Assembly: GCA_003565775.1 (NCBI GenBank)
Contig: PXAT01000096.1
Coordinates: 1 to 51,321, forward strand
Origin: Ectothiorhodospiraceae bacterium
GTDB lineage: Bacteria > Pseudomonadota > Gammaproteobacteria > Nitrococcales > Aquisalimonadaceae
DNA: 51,321 nt
Reading direction: 5' to 3'
In this document: positions 7,059 to 16,779 of the stretch, in pieces
Numbering within the stretch: the stretch's first letter is position 1
Layout: each line of letters starts with the position of its first letter
Program-made: the position numbers and the translations under genes
Notes under the pieces: model-generated
Seen by the model: only the letters and a program-made list of their open reading frames with translations
Database searches by the model: none
Told to the model about the DNA's origin: nothing

Positions 7059-9592
7059 CCCTGAGATCTCCTGTTGTCGTCTGGCGGCAAGTCGTGCGTG
7101 TCCTGCTCCGGCGGTGCGCTGTCCGAGAGTGCCCCGGTCTGCTGCAGGTGCAGATCCCGTTGCGGGAACGGAATCACGATGCCCGCGTCACGGAAGGCCT
7201 GATCCACGGCGAAATGCAAATCGCTGAGCACCACCACGAAGTCATCGGTATCACCGATGAAGCAGCGCAACTCGAACTCCAGTGCCGACTCGCCGAAACC
7301 GAGAAAGAACACCACCGGTGGCGGCACTCGCAGCACCCGCGGGTGCTGCTCGGCACACTCGGTCAGGATACGCGCTACCTGCCGGGTGTCGCTGCCGTAG
7401 GCGACACGAACCTTGAGAATCTCACGGGCCATGCGATTCTTGTGCGTCCAGTTGGTCACCGCGGTGGCAATCAGCTCGGAGTTGGGCACGATCACCGAAG
7501 CCCGGTTGAAGGTCTCGATTTCGGTGGAGCGCACCGAGATATGCCGCACCGTACCCTCGTTGGTGCCGACAATGATCCAGTCGCCGACCTTGATCGGCCG
7601 CTCGATTAGCAACAGCAGACCGGCGGCGAAGTTCTCCACCACATTGCGCAGGCCGAAACCGATACCCAGCGACAGCGCCCCGGCCACCAGTGCCAGATTG
7701 GTGAAGTCCAGCCCCACCACCGAAAGGGCCAGAAGGATACCGAGACCGACGCCAAGATAACCGGTGGCGGCGGAGACCGAGTTCCGGGCACCGGAATCGA
7801 GCCGCGTATTCGGTAGCACCTGCCGCGTCAGCCAGCGCCGGATCCGGTTGGTGACCAGCAGTGTCACCACCAGAATCAGCACTGCCATGATCAGATTCCA
7901 CGGCGACAGCGTGAAGCCGCCAATCTCCACGCCGTCCATCAGGTCGCGGGTCCAGATGGCGAGGGCGATCGGCGGCACGCCGTAGAGCAGCAGGGCCAGG
8001 TACAGCAGCGGCACGAAAATGAGGATATTCGCCAGCAGTGACGACCAGAACACGGTGGCGCGCACCGTGCTCTCGCCGGTCACGGTCTCCGCGGCGTCGC
8101 GGCGCGGCCCGATAGGCGTGAGACCACTGTGAAACAGTCGCTCCAGGCCTTCTCGTGCCGCGACGCAAAGCAGCACACCCAGGCCAATCAGCGCCATGGT
8201 CGCGAGCAGACGGGTCTGCATGAAATACCCGAGACGGCCAAACCCGGCCAGTGCCGGCAACGGCGCCAGCACCATCAGCACCCGCAGCACGGCCCGTCCA
8301 CGCTCGAGCAGGTGCGGGGTCGGATCATCCTCGTCGGGTTCGGCCGAGAGACCCTCTCCGTCATCTGCCTCGCCCGGTTCGGCCTCCTCCACGCTGCCCG
8401 CCTCCCGGGAAGCGGCCAATGAACCTGTCCAGTAGCGGGGCCGCAGCATCCAGGCGGCCAGCAGGCCGACCACTGTGGTCTGTATCAGGAAGAACACCGC
8501 TTCCAGGCCACCGGCATGGATTCCCGTCTGCAGCGCCAGCACGATGAGCACGACGGCTGCTGTCACCGCCGCCATGGTGGCCCGGATCGCGCGCAACAGT
8601 TCGTTGGCGTAGGCCGGCTCTACCGGCACGATACGCCAGGCCACCAGCGACGGGGACAGAGCGGCTCGACTCAGGCCCACCAGCACCAGGTAGAGGGCAA
8701 TGGCGAGACCCAGCACATTGAGGGCGCTGCCGAACACCCCGGTCAACACATCCTGCGACCAGAGAGCGGCCACCACCAGACCGATGATGGCCGCCGGCAC
8801 CACGGCATTGGCCACGCCATCACCGACCGCGCCGATGATCCGACGGGCAAAACTCGGATCGTCCTCCTCGGCATCCCGACCCAGATGACGCAGCAACCAG
8901 CGGCGCATGGGCCAGCCCAGCAACAGACCGATCACGGGCATGGACAACAGCAGCACCAGAGCGATGCGATCGTGCTCGGCCTCCTGCTGCTCCCGCCACC
9001 AGACGCCGGGGGAACGCAGCAGGGTCATCCCCAGTTCGCCACCGACGACTGCCGCCTCACGCCATGCGGACAGCGACAGGGGCGTCGGGCTCTGTTGTAG
9101 AAACTGCTGACGGAATCGTCGCTGCTCCCACCAGGCGACGTCCTCCAGCAGATCCGAGGCCCGGCTTTTCACCAGATCGATTCGCGTCTGCTGGCCGGCA
9201 TAGGCAGCCGTGGACCGCTCCAGTTCCTGACGCATCTCACGGACCGACTCGTCCTCGGGCGGATCATCCTCCGCCGGCGCCTCGCCCAATTGATCCAGCT
9301 GACGGCGGGCAGCCTCCTTGCGGGTGCTGACCCGCCCCTGGATGTCGCCGGCCCGATTGAGGATGGCCTGCAGTTCACGCTTGATGGACCCGATATCGGC
9401 GTCCTCGAAGTCGTCTTCCAGTGCCTGTTGCGCCTCGCTCAGGGTGCGCTCCCATTCCTGCAGTGCATGCTCGATCGCGCGCGCGTCCTCTGCCTGCAGA
9501 GCAGTCAGCGGCAGCAGAAGGAATAGCAGGAAGGCAAGACCGTATGGGACGGCGAGCCATGCACGAGGCAGTTGCTGACAGTGGGGGTTCAT
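7055..9592 (-). CDS. Large MscS-family mechanosensitive channel (DUF3772-type)
   Basis: This is a protein of about 845 aa. An N-terminal signal peptide ends near LTALQA|ED, followed by a periplasmic helical region of about 150 residues. About ten membrane segments come next, then a C-terminal MscS core with the glycine-rich pore helix LGIGFGLRNVVENFAAG and the beta domain around RPIKVGDWI. An acidic linker (EEAEPGEADDGEG) lies between membrane segments mid-protein. It belongs to the large MscK/YbdG-like MscS proteins that release solutes on hypo-osmotic shock. The frame is open to 9610; I chose ATG 9592 because it gives a normal signal peptide, but neither start has a clear ribosome-binding site. 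It is coupled to the downstream thioesterase gene. Confidence 0.85.
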   Translation of the reverse strand: MNPHCQQLPRAWLAVPYGLAFLLFLLLPLTALQAEDARAIEHALQEWERTLSEAQQALEDDFEDADIGSIKRELQAILNRAGDIQGRVSTRKEAARRQLDQLGEAPAEDDPPEDESVREMRQELERSTAAYAGQQTRIDLVKSRASDLLEDVAWWEQRRFRQQFLQQSPTPLSLSAWREAAVVGGELGMTLLRSPGVWWREQQEAEHDRIALVLLLSMPVIGLLLGWPMRRWLLRHLGRDAEEDDPSFARRIIGAVGDGVANAVVPAAIIGLVVAALWSQDVLTGVFGSALNVLGLAIALYLVLVGLSRAALSPSLVAWRIVPVEPAYANELLRAIRATMAAVTAAVVLIVLALQTGIHAGGLEAVFFLIQTTVVGLLAAWMLRPRYWTGSLAASREAGSVEEAEPGEADDGEGLSAEPDEDDPTPHLLERGRAVLRVLMVLAPLPALAGFGRLGYFMQTRLLATMALIGLGVLLCVAAREGLERLFHSGLTPIGPRRDAAETVTGESTVRATVFWSSLLANILIFVPLLYLALLLYGVPPIALAIWTRDLMDGVEIGGFTLSPWNLIMAVLILVVTLLVTNRIRRWLTRQVLPNTRLDSGARNSVSAATGYLGVGLGILLALSVVGLDFTNLALVAGALSLGIGFGLRNVVENFAAGLLLLIERPIKVGDWIIVGTNEGTVRHISVRSTEIETFNRASVIVPNSELIATAVTNWTHKNRMAREILKVRVAYGSDTRQVARILTECAEQHPRVLRVPPPVVFFLGFGESALEFELRCFIGDTDDFVVVLSDLHFAVDQAFRDAGIVIPFPQRDLHLQQTGALSDSAPPEQDTHDLPPDDNRRSQG

Positions 9593-9686
9593 GCGCACGC
9601 ATCCGGCCATCGAAGGATGGCTTGCATGCTAGCGCACGCCGCGGCGAGGGCAAGGCCGCCGCCCGCGGTCCAGCCCGGAACGAGCA

Positions 9687-11429
9687 TCAGAGAATGAGTT
9701 CGGTGCGCCCGTCGCCAAGATCAATCAGTTCGACATCGGCACCCGCGACATTGATGCCCAGCAGTTCGAGGAGCGGTTCGATCAGCGCCAGAATGACCTC
9801 GTCCAGCAGGCCGAGAATCGCGCTGGAGAGGGCGCTGGTCGTGGTGTTCGCGAGACTGTTCACGAGGTCACACAAGGAACCGGTCAGGCTGCCCAGCAGC
9901 CCGCCGCCGCAACTGGACTGCAGAATTTCCACCTCAATGGACAAGGCACTTTCCGCGAGCCCGGACGAGAGGGCGGAACCCCCCACGCTGAATGACTGCG
10001 GCAGATGCTCGTTGCGATCCACACCGGTGACGTCCAGTCGGGAGGTCTCGCCTTCACCAAGAATAACGGTGCCTTCAAGGGTGACCTCAATCAGTCCGGA
10101 GTCGCCGACAATTGTCCCGCCACCATCGATACCGGAGTCGGGGTTCTCCAGGTCACCGAAGGCACCGATGGCCACAGTGGCTGCCGACGTCTCCATGCTG
10201 AACCCCGCGTCCATGGTCTGACGGGTCATCGTCCGACAGGTCAGATCCTCGAAAATGCCGCTGGCTGAGGCGGCTTCCACGGCAAGCTGGATCGGTATTG
10301 CAAGGCCCAGCCCCAGCGGATCGAGCACCACCTCCAGCTGCAGGCGCAACTGCGCCGTGCGGGCCTCGGTCTTCGGCGTACCGTCCGGTAGATAGCCCGG
10401 CGGCCCCAATGCCATCTGCGGCGCTTCGATGATGGCCAGCTGTGCCTGAACGTCCACGAGATCATCGATGCTCGAAGACAGATCCAGATCCACCGCGGAT
10501 TGACCGTTCGCAAGCATGATGCCGTTAAGCAACAAGTCGCCGACCGCCAGTTCCGTGTCCAGGGCCGCGTTTTCCGAGGCCTGGTCGGCAACCAGAATAT
10601 CGCCGATGCGAATGGGCTCCTCGCCCGCACCGGCATCGATCCCGACCACCAGGGCATCGACGGCTGCGGTGCTGCGGTTGTCCCGCTCCAGCGCCGTAAC
10701 GACCAGGTCCCCGAGTTCCCCGAGGTTCACGGTACTGCCGAGCAAGCCGTCCAGCGTCCCGGCCTCGGCACCGATCACCGTCTCCCCGGCCCCCAGCAGA
10801 TCCCCCAGAGAAGCCCGCGTCGCTGCCAGACCCTGATAGGAGACCAGGTCCAGATCAACCTCACCGCCGAGCAGCCCCTCCAGCAGCATGTTCACCAGAC
10901 CGCGGTCTTCCTCGCTATCGATCCTGGCCAGCCAGCTCCCAACGGCGAACGTCGCTGTCGGCACCCGCCGCGCCACCGCGGTTTTCTCCAGCGTTACCGT
11001 GCCGGGGAACAACGCATCAGCCACGATGCTGCGCGGAACCTCCTGCCGGGCCTGCAACAGGAAAGCCTCCGGCTGATCGCCATCGGCGACGAACTGACGC
11101 ACACCGTCGTCGCGATCCATGAAACCGAACGCCGCATTCACCACCGTGACCGGATTGCGCAGGTCCTGATCGACCAGTGCGGCCTCGACGTCGCCGGCCG
11201 GCGGAGTCTGGCCCATGCTGTCGCCGCCGCAGTAGCCGCCATGCATGGCGTATTGCATGGCGATGGTGTCCACTGCCTTCTGCAGGCGCCGGTCCTCCAT
11301 GTACCAGCGCCCTACATCCAGCACGAGAGCCGCAAACAACACGCCGAGCAGCAGCACGGCACCGAAGGCGATGGCCATCGCCCCCTGTTGCCGCGCGCAG
11401 CCGGACACGATGCCGCGGGCCGTTCTCAT
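9687..11429 (-). CDS. tadG: TadG-like pilus assembly protein
   Basis: This 580-aa protein has a TadE/TadG-type N-terminus: a short positive stretch, then QGAMAIAFGAVLLLGVLFAA as a single membrane segment, then a long extracytoplasmic part. The +5 Glu of processed pseudopilins is Ala here, so it may not be cut by the prepilin peptidase. The C-terminal 100 residues are leucine-rich and amphipathic (ILGLLDEVILALIEPLLELLG). It is the last gene of the minus-strand tad operon, and its ATG overlaps the DUF3613 stop by 4 bp. TadG is an envelope-anchored component of the Tad machinery. The body of the protein is poorly conserved, so assignment rests on the N-terminus, position and size. Confidence 0.8.
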   Translation of the reverse strand: MRTARGIVSGCARQQGAMAIAFGAVLLLGVLFAALVLDVGRWYMEDRRLQKAVDTIAMQYAMHGGYCGGDSMGQTPPAGDVEAALVDQDLRNPVTVVNAAFGFMDRDDGVRQFVADGDQPEAFLLQARQEVPRSIVADALFPGTVTLEKTAVARRVPTATFAVGSWLARIDSEEDRGLVNMLLEGLLGGEVDLDLVSYQGLAATRASLGDLLGAGETVIGAEAGTLDGLLGSTVNLGELGDLVVTALERDNRSTAAVDALVVGIDAGAGEEPIRIGDILVADQASENAALDTELAVGDLLLNGIMLANGQSAVDLDLSSSIDDLVDVQAQLAIIEAPQMALGPPGYLPDGTPKTEARTAQLRLQLEVVLDPLGLGLAIPIQLAVEAASASGIFEDLTCRTMTRQTMDAGFSMETSAATVAIGAFGDLENPDSGIDGGGTIVGDSGLIEVTLEGTVILGEGETSRLDVTGVDRNEHLPQSFSVGGSALSSGLAESALSIEVEILQSSCGGGLLGSLTGSLCDLVNSLANTTTSALSSAILGLLDEVILALIEPLLELLGINVAGADVELIDLGDGRTELIL

Positions 11430-11746
11430 CGCCGCGTCGCCCGCTGGTCGGGATCAAAGAAAAGGTCGGGTACCGGATGCTCGAAGCTCTCCAGATAGCG
11501 CAGATAGATGCGACTGCGGACGCCGGAGGGCAGGCTGTGGTCGGTGTCCGAGGCGGCGTCGCCCGACGTCTGCAGGTCGAGCAGGGCCCGGGTCTGGTCA
11601 CCGAGCGGCTCGCGCGACTGCTTCGACAGATGCGGACTGTTCGAATAGCCGCTCCGCTCCTCTCCGGCAACCGCCAACGGCATCGTCAACAACAAGGACA
11701 GAGCCAGCAGGAGCCCGCCAGGGTAATGCGTTCTCTTGATCGACAT
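11426..11746 (-). CDS. DUF3613 small exported protein of the tad locus
   Basis: This protein of about 106 aa has a signal peptide ending near AVAGEE and a C-terminal motif RSRIYLRYLESFEHPVPD typical of DUF3613, a family found almost only in Tad/Flp operons. Its function is unknown. Of several in-frame starts I prefer ATG 11746, because AGGAG lies 7 nt upstream; ATG 11752 would sit almost on the ribosome-binding site. It lies between tadD and tadG and overlaps tadG by 4 bp. Confidence 0.75.
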   Translation of the reverse strand: MSIKRTHYPGGLLLALSLLLTMPLAVAGEERSGYSNSPHLSKQSREPLGDQTRALLDLQTSGDAASDTDHSLPSGVRSRIYLRYLESFEHPVPDLFFDPDQRATRR

Positions 11747-11757
11747 CGTCATTCTCC

Positions 11758-12492
11758 TCAGCGCGGGTTCGACGCGAGGGGCCGGGACCGGTCCCAACCC
11801 TCCTGCAACGCGGGCAGACGAGCGCTGATGCGCTGCACCAGCGCACTATCAACCTCGTAGGCATTGATCACCGAAGCCATCTCGTCCAGCGCATCGTCGG
11901 CCAGCAGCGCCAGCAGCAGGTTCGACAGGGCCCGCTCGTTGTCCGGATTCAATTCGAGCGCGGTCTTCAGTTCGAACACCGCATCCTCGACCTCGCCCTG
12001 TTGCAACAGGGCATAGCCATAGTCGTTGCGAACCTGACTGCTGGATGGATGCGCACGGCGAGCCTTTGCCAGGGCGTCCACTCCGCGTTCGGGTTGACCA
12101 TGGGCCATGTGGTAAAGCCCCAGCCCGTGATGCGCGATCCCGTTCATGCAGCTTCCGATCAGGGACTCGTATTCGTCCCTGGCCTGGGCACGCCCCAGGC
12201 GGCGACTGGCCTCGGCTCGCCAGTACCGAACGGCGACACCCCGGTCGTCCATGTCGTCGAGCATGGCAAGGGCGGCATGGAATCGCTCCTCGCGCATCTC
12301 CTCGCGGGCCGCGGACAGGCTGACCTGTGCGTCGGAATCGAGTGCGCCATCGCAGTTGTCAAGATTTGACGGCGAACTCATCCGCTGCGAGCCCTGGTTC
12401 GAACCGGGCCCGTTGAAGGTTGCGGCACAGCCGGTCACCATCAGCAACAGGCTCAGGACACCGACAAGGCCGGCATGCTGTCTGATCGTCAT
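11758..12492 (-). CDS. tadD: TadD TPR lipoprotein
   Basis: This 244-aa protein has a lipoprotein signal peptide with lipobox LMVTGC (Cys near residue 22), followed by TPR-type helical repeats, clearest around YGYALLQQGEVEDAVFELKT and ALELNPDNERALSN. TadD proteins are outer-membrane-associated TPR lipoproteins needed for Tad pilus assembly, probably as pilotin-like or scaffold partners of the secretin. The start codon overlaps the tadC stop by 4 bp. Confidence 0.88.
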   Translation of the reverse strand: MTIRQHAGLVGVLSLLLMVTGCAATFNGPGSNQGSQRMSSPSNLDNCDGALDSDAQVSLSAAREEMREERFHAALAMLDDMDDRGVAVRYWRAEASRRLGRAQARDEYESLIGSCMNGIAHHGLGLYHMAHGQPERGVDALAKARRAHPSSSQVRNDYGYALLQQGEVEDAVFELKTALELNPDNERALSNLLLALLADDALDEMASVINAYEVDSALVQRISARLPALQEGWDRSRPLASNPR

Positions 12493-13340
12493 CCGGACAG
12501 GTCTCCCAGTGAACCGAGCACGGCGATAAAGGCCGGACCCGCAAGCAGAATGAACAAGGCCGGGAAGAAAAACAGCACCATCACCACGGTCATCTTGCCG
12601 GCCATCTTCGAGATCTTTTCCTGCAACTGCTGACGCCGCCGGATCTCCAGAAGCTCGGCCAGCGACAGCAGCGATTTGCGGGCCTCGCCGCCCTGCTGCA
12701 GCAACTGGCGGAGGACACTCACCAGATCACTGAAGGAATCCACATCCACCGACTCATCCATCAGTGCCATGGCCTCCACCAGGTCCTCGCCGTGATCCAG
12801 CCTTACGAAAAGCTGGTCCAGCTCATCGGCGATATCCGGCACCAGACGCCGGCAGTCACGGCGCACGGACGACAGCGAACGCTCCACGGTGAGCCCGGCG
12901 TCAAAGGTCATGATCAGCAGGTGAATCAGCATCGGCACCTGGGCATCAATGCGGTCACGATGCCGCGCCTCGCGCGCACGGCCGAGCCACACCGGCAGCA
13001 TCCAGCCGCTGATGCCGCCAATCAGCCCCAGCACGAGCAGTTGGGTCGCAGGTTCGCCGCGTACCAGACCGAAGGCGATCAGCGCGGCGGCAAGGACCGG
13101 CGCCGCCAGCAGACGTTGACCGTGGACACGTTGTTCGAGGCTCGCCCCCTGCTGACGTCCCCGCCGGGCCTTCTTCCGGGTCAGGGGCTGGTCTTCGGGG
13201 CGATCCGTTGATTCTGCCGGGAACGCGGCGTGCGTCTGCAACCGGGCACGCACAATCTCCTGTCGTGCCGCCTGACCACGAACCACCAGCAGCAGGGCTG
13301 CCCCGGCGAGCAACAACAGTCCGAGACCAAGCAGGGTCAT
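12489..13340 (-). CDS. tadC: TadC inner-membrane pilus platform protein
   Basis: This protein of about 283 aa belongs to the T2SSF/GspF family. Hydrophobic segments occur at the N-terminus, mid-protein (residues ~80-115) and the C-terminus (VMVLFFFPALFILLAGPAF), with a cytoplasmic helical domain between them. With TadB it forms the inner-membrane platform driven by the TadA ATPase. The frame extends upstream to 13433, but ATG 13340 gives a typical N-terminus and overlaps the tadB stop as ATGA. Confidence 0.9.
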   Translation of the reverse strand: MTLLGLGLLLLAGAALLLVVRGQAARQEIVRARLQTHAAFPAESTDRPEDQPLTRKKARRGRQQGASLEQRVHGQRLLAAPVLAAALIAFGLVRGEPATQLLVLGLIGGISGWMLPVWLGRAREARHRDRIDAQVPMLIHLLIMTFDAGLTVERSLSSVRRDCRRLVPDIADELDQLFVRLDHGEDLVEAMALMDESVDVDSFSDLVSVLRQLLQQGGEARKSLLSLAELLEIRRRQQLQEKISKMAGKMTVVMVLFFFPALFILLAGPAFIAVLGSLGDLSG

Positions 13341-14218
13341 ACGGTTTTCACCATGCGCCAGAGCAGAAAACAGCCAAGCCCCTGCCAGGCGACCGAACCG
13401 ATCAGCACCAGCCGGCCGGTCTCGTGCTCCCACATGTGCATCAGGTAATCGGGATTGCTGAGGAACATGTATGTCGCGATCCCGACGGGCATAAGCGCCA
13501 GCACCAGGGCACTGAAACGGGTCTCGCCGGTCATGGCACGCAGTTCCCGCGCCCAGCGATCCTGCTCCCGAATCATGCGCGCGATACTCTCGAGCAGGGT
13601 GACCGGGCTGCCGCCGTAACGGGTATTGATTTCGATGCCGGCAGCCAGGGCGCGGAAGGCCTCCAGCTCGTAACGATCGGCGGCATCGTGGAAGACCTCG
13701 TGCAGGCCGGCACCCATGCGCATGGCCCGTTCCGCCGGTTGCAGCACTTCGGATAAAGGCTCACGGGTGTTGGCGATGCCGGTCAGCATCGATCCGTGCA
13801 GGCTGGAACCGGTGCGCATGCCGCGCACCACCTGATCGAGGAATGCCGGAAACTGGGCGGTCATCCGCACCGCCCGGCGTCGCGCCTTGAGCAGCAGACC
13901 GACGTAGAGCAACACCGGCCAGCAGAGTAGCCAGACCAGCAGACCGGACCATCCGAGCCACCAGACAAGCGGCGCCACACCCAGCAGGAACACCACGACC
14001 ACGACCAGCACAAGCCGGGCATTCATGCGCAGACCGGCACGACGCAGCAACGGATTCAGATAACCGCTACGGGGCGGTGGCAGTCTGTCCCGCCGGACCC
14101 CGGCGCGTTCGAAGACCTGTGCCTCGATCTGCTCCTCGCGACGCCTGGTCCGGCCGGCCAGCAGCAGCATGCCACTGGCGACAAGCAGCATCCCGGCCAG
14201 TATCTGAAGCATCACCAT
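13337..14218 (-). CDS. tadB: TadB inner-membrane pilus platform protein
   Basis: This protein of about 293 aa belongs to the T2SSF/GspF family. It begins with a membrane segment (ILAGMLLVASGMLLLAG), has two more around residues 60-100, a cytoplasmic T2SSF domain with GSSLHGSMLTGIA and RYGGSPVTLLESIARMI, and a C-terminal segment. TadB pairs with TadC as the platform of the Tad secretion machine. The longer frame to 14317 is unlikely, since ATG 14218 lies within the tadA stop region and gives the usual start MVMLQI. Confidence 0.9.
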   Translation of the reverse strand: MVMLQILAGMLLVASGMLLLAGRTRRREEQIEAQVFERAGVRRDRLPPPRSGYLNPLLRRAGLRMNARLVLVVVVVFLLGVAPLVWWLGWSGLLVWLLCWPVLLYVGLLLKARRRAVRMTAQFPAFLDQVVRGMRTGSSLHGSMLTGIANTREPLSEVLQPAERAMRMGAGLHEVFHDAADRYELEAFRALAAGIEINTRYGGSPVTLLESIARMIREQDRWARELRAMTGETRFSALVLALMPVGIATYMFLSNPDYLMHMWEHETGRLVLIGSVAWQGLGCFLLWRMVKTV

Positions 14219-15489
14219 TGTCGGCCACTCCACGGCGCCAGGCGTCCGCGCAGCTTGTCGAGACTGGGCGCGGTCTCGGACATGAGGAAACGATCCGTCT
14301 CGGGGTCGTAGTGGCACAGCGAATTCACCACGTAGCTGCCATCGCGCACGTCGAGCACCTCCAGCACTTCGCTGATCAGGCGCCGCCCCGAGCGCAGCCG
14401 GGTGACATGCACCACCAGATCCAGCGCCATCGCAATCATGCGGCGCAGGGTTTCCTCCGGTGTCTGGTGGCCTGCCAGCCCCACCAGCATTTCCAGACGC
14501 AGCAGTGCATCCTGGGCGGTATTGGCATGCAGCGAACTCATCGAGCCGTCATGGCCGGTATTCATGGCCTGCAAAAGATCCAGCACTTCGTCACTGCGCA
14601 CCTCACCGACCAGAATCCGGTCGGGGCGCATGCGCAATGCGTTGCGCACCAGATCACGGGCCTTGATCATGCCGCGACCCTCGACGTTCGGTGGCCGGGT
14701 CTCCAGCCGCACCACGTGGTGATTGTTCAGGCGCAGCTCGGCGGTATCCTCGATCGTGACCACGCGCTCGGCGTCCTCGATCTGCCCGCTGATCATGTTC
14801 AGCAACGTGGTCTTGCCTGTGCCGGTGCCACCGCTGACCAGAATGTTGCAGCGCTCACGGACCGCCGTCTCCAGCACATTGAGCAGCGGCAGATCCAGGG
14901 TGCCGGACTGCAGCAGATCATCCGCACGCAGCAGGTCATGACTGAATTTCCGGATCGAAATACAGGGGCCGTCCAGCGCCAGCGGGGGAATGATGGCGTT
15001 GACCCGGCTGCCGTCCGGCAGGCGGGCGTCCACCATCGGCTGTTCCTCGTCGAGACGGCGGCCGATCGGCGCAAGGATGCGCTGCATGACCCGCAGCACA
15101 TGATTGTCGTCGACGAACTCCAGATCGGTCTCGCGCAAACGGCCGTCACGCTCGATGAAAATGCGCTTGGCGCCGTTGACCAGGATTTCGCTGATTCGCG
15201 GATCGCCCAGCAGTTGCTGCAGCGGGCCGTAGCCCACCAGTTCATCCACCACTTCCTCGACCAGACGGTCGAGGTCATAGCGGGACATCGCGACGTTCCG
15301 CTCGGCGATATAGCGGGCGCAGCGATCGGCAACATAGTCGGTGAGATTGCCGCGCAGCCAGTTGCCGATGTCGATGCCATCCTCCTCGATGGCAGCGATC
15401 AGGTGTCGATGCAGATCCGGCCGCAGATCCCGGTCGACACGATCGGCGCGGAGGCTGAACTTGCTGCTGCCGGTCTGCGACTTGTCCAT
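14212..15489 (-). CDS. tadA: TadA/CpaF pilus assembly ATPase
   Basis: This 425-aa type II/IV secretion ATPase contains the Walker A motif [10 protein letters not shown], an Asp box near [10 protein letters not shown], a Walker B region [13 protein letters not shown] and a His box [12 protein letters not shown]. TadA hydrolyses ATP to power assembly of Flp pilins at the inner membrane, acting with TadB and TadC. It begins 4 nt after the tadZ stop, and its stop overlaps the tadB start region. Confidence 0.95.
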   Translation of the reverse strand: MDKSQTGSSKFSLRADRVDRDLRPDLHRHLIAAIEEDGIDIGNWLRGNLTDYVADRCARYIAERNVAMSRYDLDRLVEEVVDELVGYGPLQQLLGDPRISEILVNGAKRIFIERDGRLRETDLEFVDDNHVLRVMQRILAPIGRRLDEEQPMVDARLPDGSRVNAIIPPLALDGPCISIRKFSHDLLRADDLLQSGTLDLPLLNVLETAVRERCNILVSGGTGTGKTTLLNMISGQIEDAERVVTIEDTAELRLNNHHVVRLETRPPNVEGRGMIKARDLVRNALRMRPDRILVGEVRSDEVLDLLQAMNTGHDGSMSSLHANTAQDALLRLEMLVGLAGHQTPEETLRRMIAMALDLVVHVTRLRSGRRLISEVLEVLDVRDGSYVVNSLCHYDPETDRFLMSETAPSLDKLRGRLAPWSGRQW

Positions 15490-15493
15490 ACCA

Positions 15494-16702
15494 TCAGCCT
15501 CCGGCGAACCTGCGCTTCAGACGCGCCAACAGACCACTGCTCTCGCGGGGATCGGCAAGTTGCCGATTGAGACGCAGCACTTCGCGGTGATAGGGATCCC
15601 GCCGGTTCTGCCGGTCCAGCGCCTGACCGGTGTTGCGCAGAAGCAGCCGCGGCTGCTCGTTGGCCGGCAACACGCCGGCCAACGGCAGGCCGAAATTGTC
15701 GGCTATGGCCTCTGCGCGCGGCGGCACCCGCTTGTCAAAGCGATCCACAACCAGATGACTCTGCGCCGGCAACACCTCGGCCTGACGCAGGTTTCGCAGC
15801 ACGGCCAGATTCTGCCGACAACTGCTGACCGACTGCTCCACCAGCCAGATCAGGCGATCGGTATTGGCAAGAATCAGATGCAGAAACTCCGAATCCGGCA
15901 CGCCACCCAGGTTGATGACGATGCGACGGTAATAACGACGCAGCGTACCCAGCAGCAGGTACAGCTCCGCCGAACTGACCTTGCTCAAATCGTCATCCTC
16001 CGGCATCAGCGGCAACACCCGCAGACCGCCATCCTGCCGCGGAATCGCGCCATCCAGCATCTGCTGATCAAGGCGACGCAGATTGCTCACCGCATCGAGA
16101 AAACCAAACTCCGGCTGGGTCCCGAGGCAGTCGACGACCTCGCCGGGGGGTGTCCCCAGATCCACCAGCAACACGTCTTCGGGAGGGTCCTGCCGTCGGT
16201 GCGGCATGCTGCGCGCCAGTTGCAGCGCCAGCGTCACGGTATCGGTGCCGGGCCGAGCCCCGTAGATCGTGGTCACCGTTGATGCCGTGCGCCGGCCGTC
16301 GGCGCCATCGGTTTCCGCGGCATCCGGTGCACGGGATGTGGCCAGACGGCGAATCAGCCCGGTCAGCTCGCTGGTGCGGCTGGCCGGGGTAATGAAATCC
16401 CGCGCGCCGGCGCGCATGGCCGACAGGACCAGTTCGATTTCCGCGTCGTCGCCGAGAGCGATCACGGCCACTGCCGGCCGCGCTGCCACCAGCCCCTCGA
16501 TCAGCGAGGCCTGGCGCCCCATCCGGCCGGGGTCGAGTTCCACGACGACCAGCGAGGTGGCGGTGGAATCGATCAGGCGCACCAGATCATCGAGCTGCGG
16601 TTCGGTCGCACTGACCACCTCGCAAGCACCTTGCAAGGCCGTGCGCAGCCAGTTCTGGTAACGGGCCGTGACAAAGGCGGCGACCAGCGTGTCGCCACTC
16701 AT
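15494..16702 (-). CDS. tadZ: TadZ/CpaE-like pilus localisation protein, degenerate Walker A
   Basis: This 402-aa protein has an N-terminal receiver-like domain (residues 1-125) and a ParA/MinD-like ATPase domain. TadZ/CpaE proteins direct the Tad machine to the cell pole. At the Walker A position the sequence is IYGARPGTDTVT (residues 146-157). It lacks the GK[T/S] and the deviant lysine of MinD-type ATPases, so ATP turnover is doubtful; atypical P-loops are known in this family. VLLVDLGTPPGEVVD retains a Walker A'-like Asp. It is the first large gene after rcpA and overlaps a possible 21-codon leader by 4 bp. Confidence 0.87.
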   Translation of the reverse strand: MSGDTLVAAFVTARYQNWLRTALQGACEVVSATEPQLDDLVRLIDSTATSLVVVELDPGRMGRQASLIEGLVAARPAVAVIALGDDAEIELVLSAMRAGARDFITPASRTSELTGLIRRLATSRAPDAAETDGADGRRTASTVTTIYGARPGTDTVTLALQLARSMPHRRQDPPEDVLLVDLGTPPGEVVDCLGTQPEFGFLDAVSNLRRLDQQMLDGAIPRQDGGLRVLPLMPEDDDLSKVSSAELYLLLGTLRRYYRRIVINLGGVPDSEFLHLILANTDRLIWLVEQSVSSCRQNLAVLRNLRQAEVLPAQSHLVVDRFDKRVPPRAEAIADNFGLPLAGVLPANEQPRLLLRNTGQALDRQNRRDPYHREVLRLNRQLADPRESSGLLARLKRRFAGG

Positions 16703-16764
16703 GCCTGCGCTCCCCGTGTCGCGAGGCGCATGATCACTTGTCCAAGCAAGGCGTCGGTATCCAT
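16699..16764 (-). CDS. Possible 21-aa coupling/leader peptide before tadZ
   Basis: This small frame (MDTDALLGQVIMRLATRGAQA) starts 15 nt after the rcpA stop, preceded by AGGACAGGACCCGGA. It ends in a TGA that overlaps the tadZ ATG in the same ATGA form used between other genes of the operon. tadZ otherwise has no clear ribosome-binding site. A role in passing ribosomes from rcpA to tadZ is plausible, but it could be chance; I know no homologue. Confidence 0.35.
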   Translation of the reverse strand: MDTDALLGQVIMRLATRGAQA

Positions 16765-16779
16765 TCCGGGTCCTGTCCT

